The position numbers and the translations under genes were made by a program. The notes beneath the pieces were generated by a model that saw nothing but the letters and a program-made list of their open reading frames with translations, made no database searches and was not told the origin of the DNA. Shown piece by piece: positions 7,667 to 16,883 of a DNA stretch of 62,401 nt. How positions within the stretch are numbered: position 1 is the first letter of the stretch; each line of letters begins with the position of its first letter. Source of the stretch: a virus; IMG/VR virus record IMGVR_UViG_3300042885_000545, positions 1 to 62,401 of that record, one strand, 5' to 3'.

Positions 7667-8485
7667 ATGTTAAAAAATAGAATAAAAGAAGGTATTGACG
7701 AGTTTGGTGCCCCCGATGAAAAGTATTACGCGTTTGATTGGGATGATAACATTGTTTCAATGCCAACAAAGATAATCTTGAAAGATGAAGAAGGTGACGA
7801 AGTAGGAATGTCTACTGAAGATTTTGCAACTTACAGAGAAGAAGTTGGAAAAGAACCTTTAGAATTTGATGGTCACACAATCGTAGGGTTTGCAAACGAC
7901 CCTTTTAGATGGTTTGGTGTAAAGGGTGATAAACAATTTATTGTTGATGCGATAACCGCAAAACCGGGTCCGGCTTGGGATGATTTTGTTGAGGCAATTA
8001 ATAACGGTTCAATTTTTTCAATTGTTACCGCTAGAGGACACACACCTTCAATATTAAAAGAGGCTTGTTACAATTATATTGTGTCAAATACAAATGGGAT
8101 TGATTCAGACGAATTGGTTAAAAATTTAGAAAAATATCGTGATTTAGCGGATGAAGAAAATGTCTCTAAAAGAGAAATGATTCGAGAATATTTAGACTTG
8201 TGTAGATTTTATCCGGTAAGTTACGGTGAGGGTTCTGCAACAAATCCGGAACAAGGTAAAATTAACGCATTAAAAGAGTTTGTTCAATATGTTAAGGCGA
8301 TGTCTCAACATATACAAAAGAAAGCTTTCTTAAAAAATAAAATAAATAATTATTTTGTCCCTAAGATAGGTTTTTCAGATGACGACTTAAAAAATGTGGA
8401 TGTAGTGAAAAAACATTTTGAGCAAGACCCAGAGAATATAATTAAAACATATTCAACAGCAGGAGGAATTAAAAAAGAATATTAA
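7667..8485 (+). CDS. HAD-superfamily phosphatase-like protein
   Basis: 272 aa. The four HAD motifs are present in order: motif I YAFDWDDNI with D24 (nucleophile) and D26 (acid/base), motif II SIVTARGH with T121, motif III lysine K198 in EQGKINALKEF, and motif IV IGFSDDD with D238-D240. Residues 30-115, between motifs I and II, would form the cap. So the active site looks intact and Mg-dependent phosphoryl transfer is expected; the substrate is unknown. It resembles in outline the phosphatase half of phage polynucleotide kinase, but no kinase P-loop is present. It lies between the sheath and tube genes, an odd place for an enzyme, and could be a virion-associated or moron-type function. ATG 7667 follows a hairpin; no TATTTATA is seen directly upstream. 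Confidence 0.75.
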   Translation: MLKNRIKEGIDEFGAPDEKYYAFDWDDNIVSMPTKIILKDEEGDEVGMSTEDFATYREEVGKEPLEFDGHTIVGFANDPFRWFGVKGDKQFIVDAITAKPGPAWDDFVEAINNGSIFSIVTARGHTPSILKEACYNYIVSNTNGIDSDELVKNLEKYRDLADEENVSKREMIREYLDLCRFYPVSYGEGSATNPEQGKINALKEFVQYVKAMSQHIQKKAFLKNKINNYFVPKIGFSDDDLKNVDVVKKHFEQDPENIIKTYSTAGGIKKEY

Positions 8486-8487
8486 AA

Positions 8488-8495
8488 TATTTATT
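8488..8495 (+). promoter_or_regulatory. TATTTATT motif
   Basis: It lies 2 bases after the stop of the HAD gene and 153 bases before the tube gene. It could be a distal promoter for the tube transcript. The 163-base gap 8486-8648 otherwise holds AT-rich DNA and the second motif at 8599; I see no gene in it. Confidence 0.35.
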
Positions 8496-8598
8496 ATAAA
8501 ATAATTAATAAATAAAAACTATTAATATAAAAACTAGGATTTCTAGAATGATAGATTTTTTAATTCTAAAAGTCAAGAGAAAAAAATTAAATAGGTTA

Positions 8599-8606
8599 TA
8601 TTTATA
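8599..8606 (+). promoter_or_regulatory. TATTTATA motif of the tail tube gene
   Basis: Exact octamer, 42 bases upstream of the ATG at 8649. The leader between them is A-rich. Confidence 0.55.
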
Positions 8607-8648
8607 ATAAACAAGATAAAAAAATAAAAATTAAAAAACAAATAGAAA

Positions 8649-9137
8649 ATGGCTGATTTATTAATGAAAATGCCCATACCGTATGAACCAAAAAGACAAA
8701 ATAGGTTTATTGTACGATTCCCTTCTACATTAGGGATTAACGAATGGTTTGTAGAGTCGGCTGCTAGACCACATATCACTATTAAAGACGTTGAGATACC
8801 CTTTTTAAACACTTCAACTTATGTTGCGGGTAGATTTACTTGGGGAACAATTAATGTCAAATTTAGAGACCCAATTGGACCTTCAGCATCACAAGCACTT
8901 ATGGAATGGGTGCGTTTATGTGCGGAGTCTGTTACAGGACGTATGGGATATGCTGCGGGGTATAAGAAAAACATTGACCTTGAGATGTTAGACCCAACAG
9001 GTGTTGTTGTTGAAAAATGGATATTAGAAGGAACTTTCTTATCTGATGTTAACTTTGATACTTTAGCTTATAGTTCAGACGCATTGGCAACAATTTCTGC
9101 GACACTTCGTATGGATAGATGTGTATTAGTTTACTAA
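8649..9137 (+). CDS. tail tube protein (gp19-like)
   Basis: 162 aa, almost the length of T4 gp19 (163 aa). Typical tube features are the basic entry PYEPKRQNRFIVRFP (12-26), the strand block ITIKDVEIPFLNTSTYVAGRFTW (43-65, with the tube-family 'tyr-x-gly' turn), the helix ALMEWVRLCAES near 88-99, and the C-terminal strand run that ends RMDRCVLVY. The protein would polymerise as hexameric rings inside the sheath. The gene stands alone between a TATTTATA promoter and a strong intrinsic terminator, which fits the need for high-level expression of a major structural protein. Confidence 0.92.
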   Translation: MADLLMKMPIPYEPKRQNRFIVRFPSTLGINEWFVESAARPHITIKDVEIPFLNTSTYVAGRFTWGTINVKFRDPIGPSASQALMEWVRLCAESVTGRMGYAAGYKKNIDLEMLDPTGVVVEKWILEGTFLSDVNFDTLAYSSDALATISATLRMDRCVLVY

Positions 9138-9160
9138 TCAATTAAAATAAAATATATTAC

Positions 9161-9189
9161 ACCCTACATTTAATTATGTGGGGTTTTTT
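9161..9189 (+). terminator. intrinsic terminator after the tube gene
   Basis: CCCTACAT (9161-9168) pairs with ATGTGGGG (9175-9182) around a TTAATT loop, and a run of six T follows at 9184-9189. This is a classic rho-independent terminator. The T run flows directly into the next TATTTATA. Confidence 0.85.
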
Positions 9190-9196
9190 ATTTATA
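9189..9196 (+). promoter_or_regulatory. TATTTATA motif directly behind the terminator
   Basis: Exact octamer that shares its first T with the terminator's T run, 43 bases before the ATG at 9240. Confidence 0.5.
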
Positions 9197-9215
9197 TAAA
9201 AAAAACATATCCTAT

Positions 9216-9223
9216 TATTTATA
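9216..9223 (+). promoter_or_regulatory. second TATTTATA motif of the chaperone gene
   Basis: Exact octamer, 16 bases before the ATG at 9240. Two copies 27 bases apart precede this gene. Confidence 0.5.
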
Positions 9224-9239
9224 ATAAAAACAAAATTAT

Positions 9240-9995
9240 ATGGAACAAAATTTAATAGACGCTGCAACTGAAAATTTCAGCTTACCACACGATGTGGTTC
9301 AATTACCAACCGGAGGGATTTTTTATAAATCAAAAAAGAAAGCTGTTAAGATTGGTTATTTAACGGCAAATGATGAAAATTATTTAATCGGTTCTGGTCG
9401 TAATAGTGAAAATATTATATTAAAACTATTGAGAAATAAAATGTATGAACACGATTTACGTCCTGAAGAACTATTAGACGGTGATGTTGAGGCGATTTTA
9501 ATTTTTTTAAGAAACTCTTCTTTTGGTTCGGAATATAGTGTTAATTTAATTGACCCGGGAACTGATAAACCATTTATTGGTTCGGTTATTTTAGATGAAT
9601 TAAACATTAGAAAAACTGAAGTTAAACCTGATGAAGATGGGACGTTTACAACTAAATTACCAAGAACAGGTGTTACAGTAAAATTAAGACCAACAACTTT
9701 TTATGATACTATTGAATTAGATAAAATGGTGGAACAATATCCCGTTGGTAGACAAGCCCCTAAAATTACTTGGAAACTGTTAAAACATATTGTTGAAGTT
9801 GATGGTAGTTCAGATAAATCAAAAATTGCGTTATTTGTTGATTCACTACCAATTATGGATTCTAAATACATAAGAAGTTTTTTAAGAGAAAATGAACCGT
9901 CATTGGACTTAAAAAGAAGTGTAATCGCCCCTTCAGGAGAATTGGTATCTTTCGAGATAACCTTTGGGGTGGACTTTTTTCGACCTTTCTTCTAA
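9240..9995 (+). CDS. gp26-like baseplate hub / tail assembly chaperone
   Basis: 251 aa. Recognisable features of the T4 gp26 (PF12322-type) family are VVQLPTGGIFY (19-29), the LTANDENYL block (40-48), LLDGDVEAILIFLR (77-90), and the C-terminal run of basic and beta blocks that ends FEITFGVDFF. Proteins at this position, between tube and tape measure, act as tape-measure/hub assembly chaperones and are usually made as two products through ribosomal frameshifting. Here the zero frame ends with RPFF-stop straight after GAC TTT TTT CGA (9972-9983). The +1 frame continues for 50 more codons with sequence typical of the C-terminal domain (next feature). So this ORF is probably the short product. 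Confidence 0.75.
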   Translation: MEQNLIDAATENFSLPHDVVQLPTGGIFYKSKKKAVKIGYLTANDENYLIGSGRNSENIILKLLRNKMYEHDLRPEELLDGDVEAILIFLRNSSFGSEYSVNLIDPGTDKPFIGSVILDELNIRKTEVKPDEDGTFTTKLPRTGVTVKLRPTTFYDTIELDKMVEQYPVGRQAPKITWKLLKHIVEVDGSSDKSKIALFVDSLPIMDSKYIRSFLRENEPSLDLKRSVIAPSGELVSFEITFGVDFFRPFF

Positions 9996-10134
9996 TCATA
10001 GACAATTATTAATTGAGGAATATTTGTACTTAGCTCAAACAATATACGTATCATATTCGGATTTCCACACAATGCCGACATATGTTAGAAAATATTTAAT
10101 AAATCGAGTAATCGAGAATAACACACCAAACTAG
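9982..10134 (+). CDS. +1-frame extension of the chaperone (predicted frameshift product, gp51/gpGT-like)
   Basis: An open frame shifted by +1 relative to the gp26-like gene runs from the GAC at 9982 to TAG at 10132-10134. It has no start codon of its own at the beginning. It encodes about 50 residues: an acidic/hydrophobic helix RQLLIEEYLYLAQ, a YSDFHTMPTYVRKYLINRVIE block, and a short tail. The 'MP.Y.R.Y.I' segment is what I would expect near the end of gp26-family proteins. Frameshifting could occur at TTT TTT CGA (9975-9983): Phe-tRNA slipping from TTT to TTC while the CGA codon waits. Alternatively, a sequencing error of one T in the T6 run would give the same picture. Confidence 0.6.
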   Translation, partial: DLSSNHRQLLIEEYLYLAQTIYVSYSDFHTMPTYVRKYLINRVIENNTPN

Positions 10135-10158
10135 TGATTTAAAAACTATGTTTGGTGT
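10123..10158 (+). terminator. hairpin between chaperone and tape measure
   Basis: ACACCAAAC (10123-10131) pairs with GTTTGGTGT (10150-10158). An inner TAGT/ACTA pairing extends the stem past a one-base bulge. It overlaps the last codons of the frameshift extension and touches the next TATTTATT motif. Its position just after the proposed shift region makes a second role as a translational stimulator conceivable, but it lies about 140 bases downstream of the slip site, too far for the usual kind. Confidence 0.6.
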
Positions 10159-10165
10159 ATTTATT
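10158..10165 (+). promoter_or_regulatory. TATTTATT motif of the tape measure gene
   Basis: It begins at the last base of the hairpin and ends 17 bases before the ATG at 10183. Confidence 0.45.
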
Positions 10166-10182
10166 TAGAAACACATTTAATT

Positions 10183-11928
10183 ATGGTAGATAAAGCACCG
10201 GAGGGTACTTCAACAGGAGGGATAAAAGGACTAGGGGACGCCCTTGGGTCTAATTTTGACCCAATCGCAATAGCAAAAGTAGTGTTGACACTTGATAATG
10301 CGGCAAGTGAAATGCTTAAGAAATTTGGTCAAGGTCAGGCTATGTCGGATTTATTACGTGGTAGTATGGCGGAGGCTGTTACTTCAGTAAGAAAATTAGG
10401 TGGTGATATTGCAGATGTTCTTGCGACACAAAAAGATGCGTCCGAAACTTTAGGTAGAAACGTTGTTTTATCAGAAAAAACAACTAAAGATTTATACGCA
10501 ACAATGAAAGTTACCGGACAATCTGTTAAAGATATTGTTGCAGGTATGGCGGACGCGGGTATTGGTGCGGGAAGGGCAACAAGTGAAATGTTAAAAGTTG
10601 TTAATGTTGCTCGAGAATCAGGGGTTAATGCTCAGGCGGTGTCAGGTGCAGTTATTAAAAATATGGAGGCTCTTAATAAATTTAATTTTGCTGGTGGTGT
10701 TGAAGGTTTGGCAAAAATGGCAGCACAATCAACAGCGTTAAGAGTTGATATGGGTAAAACATTAGAGTTGGCTGACAGATTATTTGACCCTGAAAAAGCG
10801 ATTGATTTAGCCGCATCAATGCAACGATTAGGTGTTTCACAAAGTTCATTATTAGACCCATTAAAATTAATGGATTTAGCTCAAAATGACCCTGCTGAAT
10901 TACAAAATCAAATTGCACAAATGAGTAAACAATTTGTTCAATTGGGTAAAGATGGACATTTTGAAATTATGCCGGGAGCGAAACGACAATTGAGAGAGAT
11001 TTCAAGTGCTATGGGGATATCATATAATGACATTACTAAAATGGCGTTAGGTAGTGCCGACTTAGATAAGAAAATGAAGGAAATATCCTTTCCAAGCGCG
11101 ACTGAGGACCAAAAGAAAATGATTGCCAATATGGCAGAAATGGGTGCCGGTGGAACTTATGAAATTAAAACAGCCGCGGGAGAAACTAAAGATGTTAGTA
11201 AATTAACAGGTCCTGAAATAGAAGCTCTTGAAAAAATGGCAAATACCGCTCCTCCAACAATGGAAGAGTTAGCCAAACAACAATTAACCGCAACACAATC
11301 TATTACGGCAGCGATAAATAGTTTGGCGGATAGAACGGGTTTAGGTGCTGCTCGTAGTGAAACTGCAGGTGGGATATTAAAAGGGACGAGAGCGGTTGCC
11401 ACCGCGGCGTCAGAAATTCCAGGTGAAGGGTTATCAGCAAAAAACATTGCTCAAGGTATTGATAATACTGTGGACTCACTAAAAACTGCGATTGCAAAAT
11501 ATGCGGCGACAGGGGAAAAAACAGATGTTTTAGGAAATATTATGTCTAGTTTTGGAGGGTTTGTAAAAAAAGAATTAATGGATTCATTTTCAAATGTACA
11601 AGTTCAGGCGGATAAGCTAAGTGCGGAATTTCCTATGGCAACAGGTACAATAAAGGCATTCAACCAAATGATGGCAGGGACCTTACCTCCATCCTCAACA
11701 AATTCATCAATACCTCGAGGAACAGTTGGGACTAGTAGTTCACAAGTGTCAAATCAAAAATCAACAATGGACGTTAATTTAAATGTTAAAGTGGATTCTA
11801 ATTCTCCAAATATTGATGCAAAACAAATGGAACAAATTTTTACAAATCCCGCATTAATGGAAAAATTAACAGTTAGTGTTAGAGATGGTATTAATAAAAT
11901 GAATCCTGTTAAAAATGAACGACCTTAA
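10183..11928 (+). CDS. tail tape measure protein (gp29-like)
   Basis: 581 aa, close to T4 gp29 (590 aa). The composition is typical of tape measures: long Ala/Lys/Met/Gln-rich helices with few aromatic residues and no Cys over most of the length, for example the block around residues 95-250. A Ser/Thr/Pro-rich stretch (about 505-530) precedes a short C-terminal beta/helix domain (MDVNLNVKVDSNSPN). Its place after the tube and chaperone genes and before the baseplate genes supports the call. The protein would set tail length and leave through the tube during infection. Residue count implies a tail about as long as that of T4, if the usual relation of helix length to tail length holds. Confidence 0.85.
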   Translation: MVDKAPEGTSTGGIKGLGDALGSNFDPIAIAKVVLTLDNAASEMLKKFGQGQAMSDLLRGSMAEAVTSVRKLGGDIADVLATQKDASETLGRNVVLSEKTTKDLYATMKVTGQSVKDIVAGMADAGIGAGRATSEMLKVVNVARESGVNAQAVSGAVIKNMEALNKFNFAGGVEGLAKMAAQSTALRVDMGKTLELADRLFDPEKAIDLAASMQRLGVSQSSLLDPLKLMDLAQNDPAELQNQIAQMSKQFVQLGKDGHFEIMPGAKRQLREISSAMGISYNDITKMALGSADLDKKMKEISFPSATEDQKKMIANMAEMGAGGTYEIKTAAGETKDVSKLTGPEIEALEKMANTAPPTMEELAKQQLTATQSITAAINSLADRTGLGAARSETAGGILKGTRAVATAASEIPGEGLSAKNIAQGIDNTVDSLKTAIAKYAATGEKTDVLGNIMSSFGGFVKKELMDSFSNVQVQADKLSAEFPMATGTIKAFNQMMAGTLPPSSTNSSIPRGTVGTSSSQVSNQKSTMDVNLNVKVDSNSPNIDAKQMEQIFTNPALMEKLTVSVRDGINKMNPVKNERP

Positions 11929-11948
11929 AATAGATTATTAATCTATTT
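11928..11948 (+). terminator. short hairpin after the tape measure gene
   Basis: AAATAGATT (11928-11936) pairs with AATCTATTT (11940-11948) around a 3-base loop, a perfect 9-bp inverted repeat. Its 3' arm overlaps the following TATTTATT, so terminator and promoter are interleaved. Confidence 0.5.
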
Positions 11949-11951
11949 ATT
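11944..11951 (+). promoter_or_regulatory. TATTTATT motif
   Basis: It ends 16 bases before the ATG at 11968 and overlaps the 3' arm of the hairpin at 11928-11948. Confidence 0.45.
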
Positions 11952-11967
11952 ATAAAAGAAAAAAAAT

Positions 11968-14900
11968 ATGTCAAATAGTACATTATCATTTGCTTCATCA
12001 TCTTCATTTAGAGATATTTTATTGGCTAAAAATTTAGCCCCATATAATGTTGTCGGAGTATATTCACCACAAGTTGGTAATTTAACTTATGAAACAGTTT
12101 TAAATGTTAGTAATGTTATTGATTCACCAAATGACTTAATTGCTAATGACCCATTTGCTGCACAATTATATCCATTAAATGAATATGGTCCTAATGGAGG
12201 TTATAACACAATAATAGATTATAATGGAGCTCCTCTTCCGGTAAATTCAAATCAGGGTGAGTATAGTCCGGATGATACTGTGTTAGATTTAGTTAATGAA
12301 TTTTTTATTGATACAGCGTATATTGTAAACTATTATGGACCTGTTGGTGGATTTAGCAATTTGTTTGGGGTTACCACACAAATGTTAGCAGCACCAATAC
12401 ATCAACCATATGGGTCTACGTTTATACCTTCAACCTATTCTCCTTATTCAATATTATTATCAACAAATCCTACGGGTAGTGATGGTTCATTATCTCAGGA
12501 TTCGTATTTAGCGAGATTAGGTGCTCTACAATTAAACGAGGCGTTTCAAGATAGGATAGCTAGACAAATTTTTATAAACACAGTTGGTCAAGTAAATTTA
12601 GAATCACTATCGGACCCATTTGAGGCTAGTTTAATTATTTCAGGACAAGAACCTTTAATTTATAGAAATTGGAAGATTACGTCACCTGAGGACCCTATTA
12701 CGGCAGCCGCTGACTTAATTACAAGATTAGGTGGTGCGTATTGGCCTGTTTCACCAATTCCGGGAGATTATTTTACAGATAACACAAGAAATGGTCAAAC
12801 ACAACAAACATCAAACGCGTTAAACGTAGTTAATCAATTAACAGGTGGGTTTTTGGGTCCAATTTTAAATGCTAAAAGAAACCCTTCTGAAATATTTTTG
12901 GCGAACACCGGAAATGGACAAAGGTCTGTTTTATTTAGAAATCTAAATTATAATCGTTATCAACCAAGTTATAATAAAACTTTTGGTGGGTTATTAGGTG
13001 TTGGGCAAGCTATTGTTAGTTTAATAAACCCTGATAATGGAACCTTAGTTGGTGGTTATTATGTTGGTAGTAGAAATGCTGAACCATCTACAATAACTTC
13101 ACCACCAAATCAAGTTCCTGTTAACGCTTTTGGACAACAAGAAGATGTTCCGGTATATGGACCATCTGAATTAGGTATTTTATTTGAGGGTAATCAAGAC
13201 ACTCTTAACTTTGGACTTGCGGCTAAATCATTAAGTGATGGTGGTGGTATTGATGGACAATTTGTTTGGACATCACCAAAATATAAACCAAATGCGGGAT
13301 TCAAAGCGACACCCGGAGGTGGGTCAGGTTCAGCGGATTCTGAATTTAATTTAATTAGTAGCAATTACCTTAAAGACGAATCAACTAATTTTGTGTTTAA
13401 AGCAACATCAATTTTAGATGAAACTCAAAGATTAGTAAATTCTGCTGATAATGTTCAAGGAATTTCAAGACTAAAACACGTCGGTAATGCTATTAATCAA
13501 GTTAGTAAAGTGTTTCACGATGGATATAAAGAAATGACAAAAGGTTCTCAGGTTGTGTCGTATACTGACCAAACAACCGGTGGTGAGGCAGGTATTGAAT
13601 ATTGTAGAGTTTTTACTAAAGACACACCATATTACACATATAATGATTTACAAAAAGTAGATGGTATTACAACATCAGGAAGAAAATTTGCTAGTTCAGT
13701 ATTTGACAACACATTTAATTTAAATATTTCACCAACAAGAAATCCGGGGTCGACAAATATTATTGCCGATGGACCAAATGGTATTGGTGGGTATGCTAAA
13801 AAATATATGTTCTCAATTGAGAATTTGGCTTGGAGAACATCAAGTAAACAAGGTTTTACTTATGATGAACTACCTGTTTGTGAAAAAGGACCAAACGGGG
13901 GTAGAGTTATGTGGTTTCCACCATATGATATTAAATTTAACGATACAAGTAACGCTAATTGGACGGAAACTTCTTTCTTAGGTAGACCCGAACCAATCTA
14001 TACATATAAAGACACTAGAAGAAGTGGAACATTAAGTTGGAAAATAATTGTTGACCACCCTTCGGTTATGAATGTTATTGTTGAGAAACAATTAAAAGGA
14101 CAGAATAAAGAAAGAATTAATTCTATTATTGATTCATTTTTTGCGGGTTGTGTTAAATATGATATTTACGAATTGGCTAAAAAATTCAATACTGTCCCAA
14201 CTAAAGATTTATATACTTATCAACAGATATTAAACGACCCTAATTTAGATAAAAATACCGCAAAAGAGGTTATTAGTAGTAATGAAGGAAATGCGTCGGT
14301 TGGAACGGTAACAACGCCTCGTAATAGTTCGACAAAATCAAACCCTGAGTTATCAATTGCCGATTTAAGTAAGTATAATAATTTAGGGTTCTATTTTGAT
14401 AATGATGTTCCGGGACCAAATAATAAAACTGCGGAAAAACCAAACTCATCATATAAGGCGGATTATGATAATTACACTAGTACTATGAATCAAGACCAAT
14501 ATGTTGCGATATCAACAAATACTTTTAGTCCACCAAGTATTAATTTAAATGTTCAACCATTTTTTACTAATGTTGTTATTGACAATTTTAATCAGATTAA
14601 CTCTGGTTTTGTTGAAGATGCTTTTAAAATATTAAGTGAAAAAACAGGGACTATTCAAATATTATTAACTAGTTCAGCTTCCGCTCCTGCGAGTAAAGAT
14701 TACAATGTAAAATTATCCATAAGACGAAAAAATTCTGTTGTTGAATATTTACAAACAACTAAATTAAAACCATTTATTGATGTGGATAAGACACTAACGT
14801 TTCTTGATGTTAATAAAGGTGAGGGAGAAGTTGTTTCATTCCCACAATCATCGACAGGTGTTTTTGGTGCGTCAGTTAACTGTACTGACGATATTTTATC

Positions 14901-16881
14901 AAAAACAAATAAAGTTACTAAAGATTCTCAAAAGTATTCTGTTAGTGCAATGGCTTGTCGAAGAGTTACATTAAAAGATATAAAAGTAACGGCAACACCT
15001 GTTGATAAACCGGTAGAACCTATTATTGAGGATGTTATAATACCTCCGGTAGTGGCACCAAAACCAAAACCAAAACCAACATATCGAACAGAAAAAACAA
15101 TAAAGGATGGGATTAGTAAACTAATTGTAAGAAGATTACTTTCTGAATGTGATTATTTTGATGTTGTTAAAAAAGAGGTTCCTATGTTATATGATTCTAT
15201 TCAGGAAAAAATCAAATATTTTAATCCTGCGTTCCACTCTATGACACCGGAAGGATTAAACTCTCGTTTAACCTTCTTGAATCAATGTGTTCGTCCTGGT
15301 GAAACAATTCCGGTTATTGGGGATAATGGACAGATAGTTGCAAATGATGCCTTAAATACCTCCTTTGGTGCTCCACCGGTATTAGTTTTAAGGATTGGGG
15401 ATTTTTATAATTGTAAAATAATACCAAAAAGTGTTGCGTTCTCATACGAACCATTAGTGTTTGATTTAAACCCTGAAGGAATTGGTATTCAACCTATGAT
15501 TGCTAATGTTTCAATGAATTTTGATATTATTGGTGGTATGGGTCTTGAAAAACCTGTTGAAGAATTACAAAACGCATTATCATTCAATTACTACGCTAAT
15601 ACTGAAATTTATGACGAAAGAGCTAAAGCGACCGATGATAGTTGGAAAAAATTAGACAAACAATATTTCCAAGATTTAATTGATGAACAACCTACGCAAA
15701 CTCAAGTTGATAATCAACAAACAAATTCTGCGGGAGAAACTATTGGACAAATTCAAACAACTGTTAATGGTGCTAGTGGTCAAACAGGTGATATCACTTA
15801 TATGAAAATTATGGATAGTTTATTGGATGTTAGTAAAGAATATATTGTAAATCTAGTGAATCAATCAGAATCGACAATTAAATCATATAATGGTGGTGTT
15901 TGGCAATTAATGACTCAAGAAAGACAATATACAGGTGGTGAATTTAATATGGGAACATCAAGTCAATTAGTTACAATCTATGGTAAGTCAGTTTATGAAC
16001 AAAGAGTGATTGATTTATTTTCGGCATTATTAAATGATATATCAAGTGGCACTAATTTTATTATTGTTGGTTTAAATAGTGTGTTTACTGACACAACAGC
16101 GGTTAGGAGTGTTACAACTAATTTAACAAATTACATTAAAGCAATGCAGACGGATTTCAGTAACGGGATTGAGGAAATTAGTAATAAGATTGTTGAACAA
16201 GAACAGGGTATGGTACAAGTTTTTAGAAAAATTAATTATGTGACAACATTATCTGATGGTGTGTTGATAGATAGTAAAGCAAAAATTTATACAATTACCG
16301 CAACTGAAGAAGTTGACAGAGGTGATACTCAAGAGAGTGTGGACACATTCCAAGAAATGATATTTGATTATGATTTGGTTGCGACTAGAATGAATAAATA
16401 TAATGAAACTTTAAGTAGTGTAGATTTTAATATAATTAGTAATGGATATACTGAACCGGGAGGATTTACTTCGGCGGTGTTTGATGATTTAACTGATAAA
16501 AGATTTTTTATGGTTATGGCTCAAGTATTCAATAATAGAAGTAATTTCAACACATTTAAATCTGCAATTATTACAAATGAGTTGGATAATACTTATGATG
16601 ACTTATCTAAAAATTTTAACAAAATTGTTGATAAATTTAGAGATAGTGTAATTGAAGAATTAGATTTTGAAGAAAAAAATATTAAATCTCTTAAAAAATC
16701 GCCTGACTATATTGGGTGGACTAAAGATAACATTTATAATAAGGGAAAAGTACGTAAGTTTACGTATACTACAGAACCTTCACCAACAAATGATGAACAA
16801 ACTAATAATTTAATATTATTGTATAAAGGTGATAATACAGGTGATAAAACAATTTGGACGGATAAAACTCAATTTAATTAA
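11968..16881 (+). CDS. giant baseplate/tail-tube-cap region structural protein, 1637 aa
   Basis: I cannot assign a family firmly. The N-terminal half is rich in Asn, Ser, Gly, Pro and Tyr, as in phage structural proteins. A Pro-Lys hinge (PPVVAPKPKPKP) lies near residues 1027-1038. After it comes a compact region (about 1145-1225) with LRIGDFYNCKIIPKSVAFSYEPL and NPEGIGIQPMIANVSMNF, and then an ALSFNYYANTEIYDERA block. This resembles the recurrent core of T4-like tube-cap and hub-adaptor proteins (gp48/gp54 type), which is also what the T4 order predicts after the tape measure. The C-terminal 350 residues are mostly helical and include a likely coiled coil near the end (EELDFEEKNIKSLKK). T4 gp48 and gp54 are 364 and 320 aa, so this would be a greatly expanded version. 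Confidence 0.55.
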   Translation: MSNSTLSFASSSSFRDILLAKNLAPYNVVGVYSPQVGNLTYETVLNVSNVIDSPNDLIANDPFAAQLYPLNEYGPNGGYNTIIDYNGAPLPVNSNQGEYSPDDTVLDLVNEFFIDTAYIVNYYGPVGGFSNLFGVTTQMLAAPIHQPYGSTFIPSTYSPYSILLSTNPTGSDGSLSQDSYLARLGALQLNEAFQDRIARQIFINTVGQVNLESLSDPFEASLIISGQEPLIYRNWKITSPEDPITAAADLITRLGGAYWPVSPIPGDYFTDNTRNGQTQQTSNALNVVNQLTGGFLGPILNAKRNPSEIFLANTGNGQRSVLFRNLNYNRYQPSYNKTFGGLLGVGQAIVSLINPDNGTLVGGYYVGSRNAEPSTITSPPNQVPVNAFGQQEDVPVYGPSELGILFEGNQDTLNFGLAAKSLSDGGGIDGQFVWTSPKYKPNAGFKATPGGGSGSADSEFNLISSNYLKDESTNFVFKATSILDETQRLVNSADNVQGISRLKHVGNAINQVSKVFHDGYKEMTKGSQVVSYTDQTTGGEAGIEYCRVFTKDTPYYTYNDLQKVDGITTSGRKFASSVFDNTFNLNISPTRNPGSTNIIADGPNGIGGYAKKYMFSIENLAWRTSSKQGFTYDELPVCEKGPNGGRVMWFPPYDIKFNDTSNANWTETSFLGRPEPIYTYKDTRRSGTLSWKIIVDHPSVMNVIVEKQLKGQNKERINSIIDSFFAGCVKYDIYELAKKFNTVPTKDLYTYQQILNDPNLDKNTAKEVISSNEGNASVGTVTTPRNSSTKSNPELSIADLSKYNNLGFYFDNDVPGPNNKTAEKPNSSYKADYDNYTSTMNQDQYVAISTNTFSPPSINLNVQPFFTNVVIDNFNQINSGFVEDAFKILSEKTGTIQILLTSSASAPASKDYNVKLSIRRKNSVVEYLQTTKLKPFIDVDKTLTFLDVNKGEGEVVSFPQSSTGVFGASVNCTDDILSKTNKVTKDSQKYSVSAMACRRVTLKDIKVTATPVDKPVEPIIEDVIIPPVVAPKPKPKPTYRTEKTIKDGISKLIVRRLLSECDYFDVVKKEVPMLYDSIQEKIKYFNPAFHSMTPEGLNSRLTFLNQCVRPGETIPVIGDNGQIVANDALNTSFGAPPVLVLRIGDFYNCKIIPKSVAFSYEPLVFDLNPEGIGIQPMIANVSMNFDIIGGMGLEKPVEELQNALSFNYYANTEIYDERAKATDDSWKKLDKQYFQDLIDEQPTQTQVDNQQTNSAGETIGQIQTTVNGASGQTGDITYMKIMDSLLDVSKEYIVNLVNQSESTIKSYNGGVWQLMTQERQYTGGEFNMGTSSQLVTIYGKSVYEQRVIDLFSALLNDISSGTNFIIVGLNSVFTDTTAVRSVTTNLTNYIKAMQTDFSNGIEEISNKIVEQEQGMVQVFRKINYVTTLSDGVLIDSKAKIYTITATEEVDRGDTQESVDTFQEMIFDYDLVATRMNKYNETLSSVDFNIISNGYTEPGGFTSAVFDDLTDKRFFMVMAQVFNNRSNFNTFKSAIITNELDNTYDDLSKNFNKIVDKFRDSVIEELDFEEKNIKSLKKSPDYIGWTKDNIYNKGKVRKFTYTTEPSPTNDEQTNNLILLYKGDNTGDKTIWTDKTQFN

Positions 16882-16883
16882 AA

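Noticed and set aside
10682-11497. Several minus-strand ORFs opposite the tape measure gene
   Set aside because: They overlap a clear coding frame, lack starts with promoter motifs, and have compositions expected of reverse-frame shadows.
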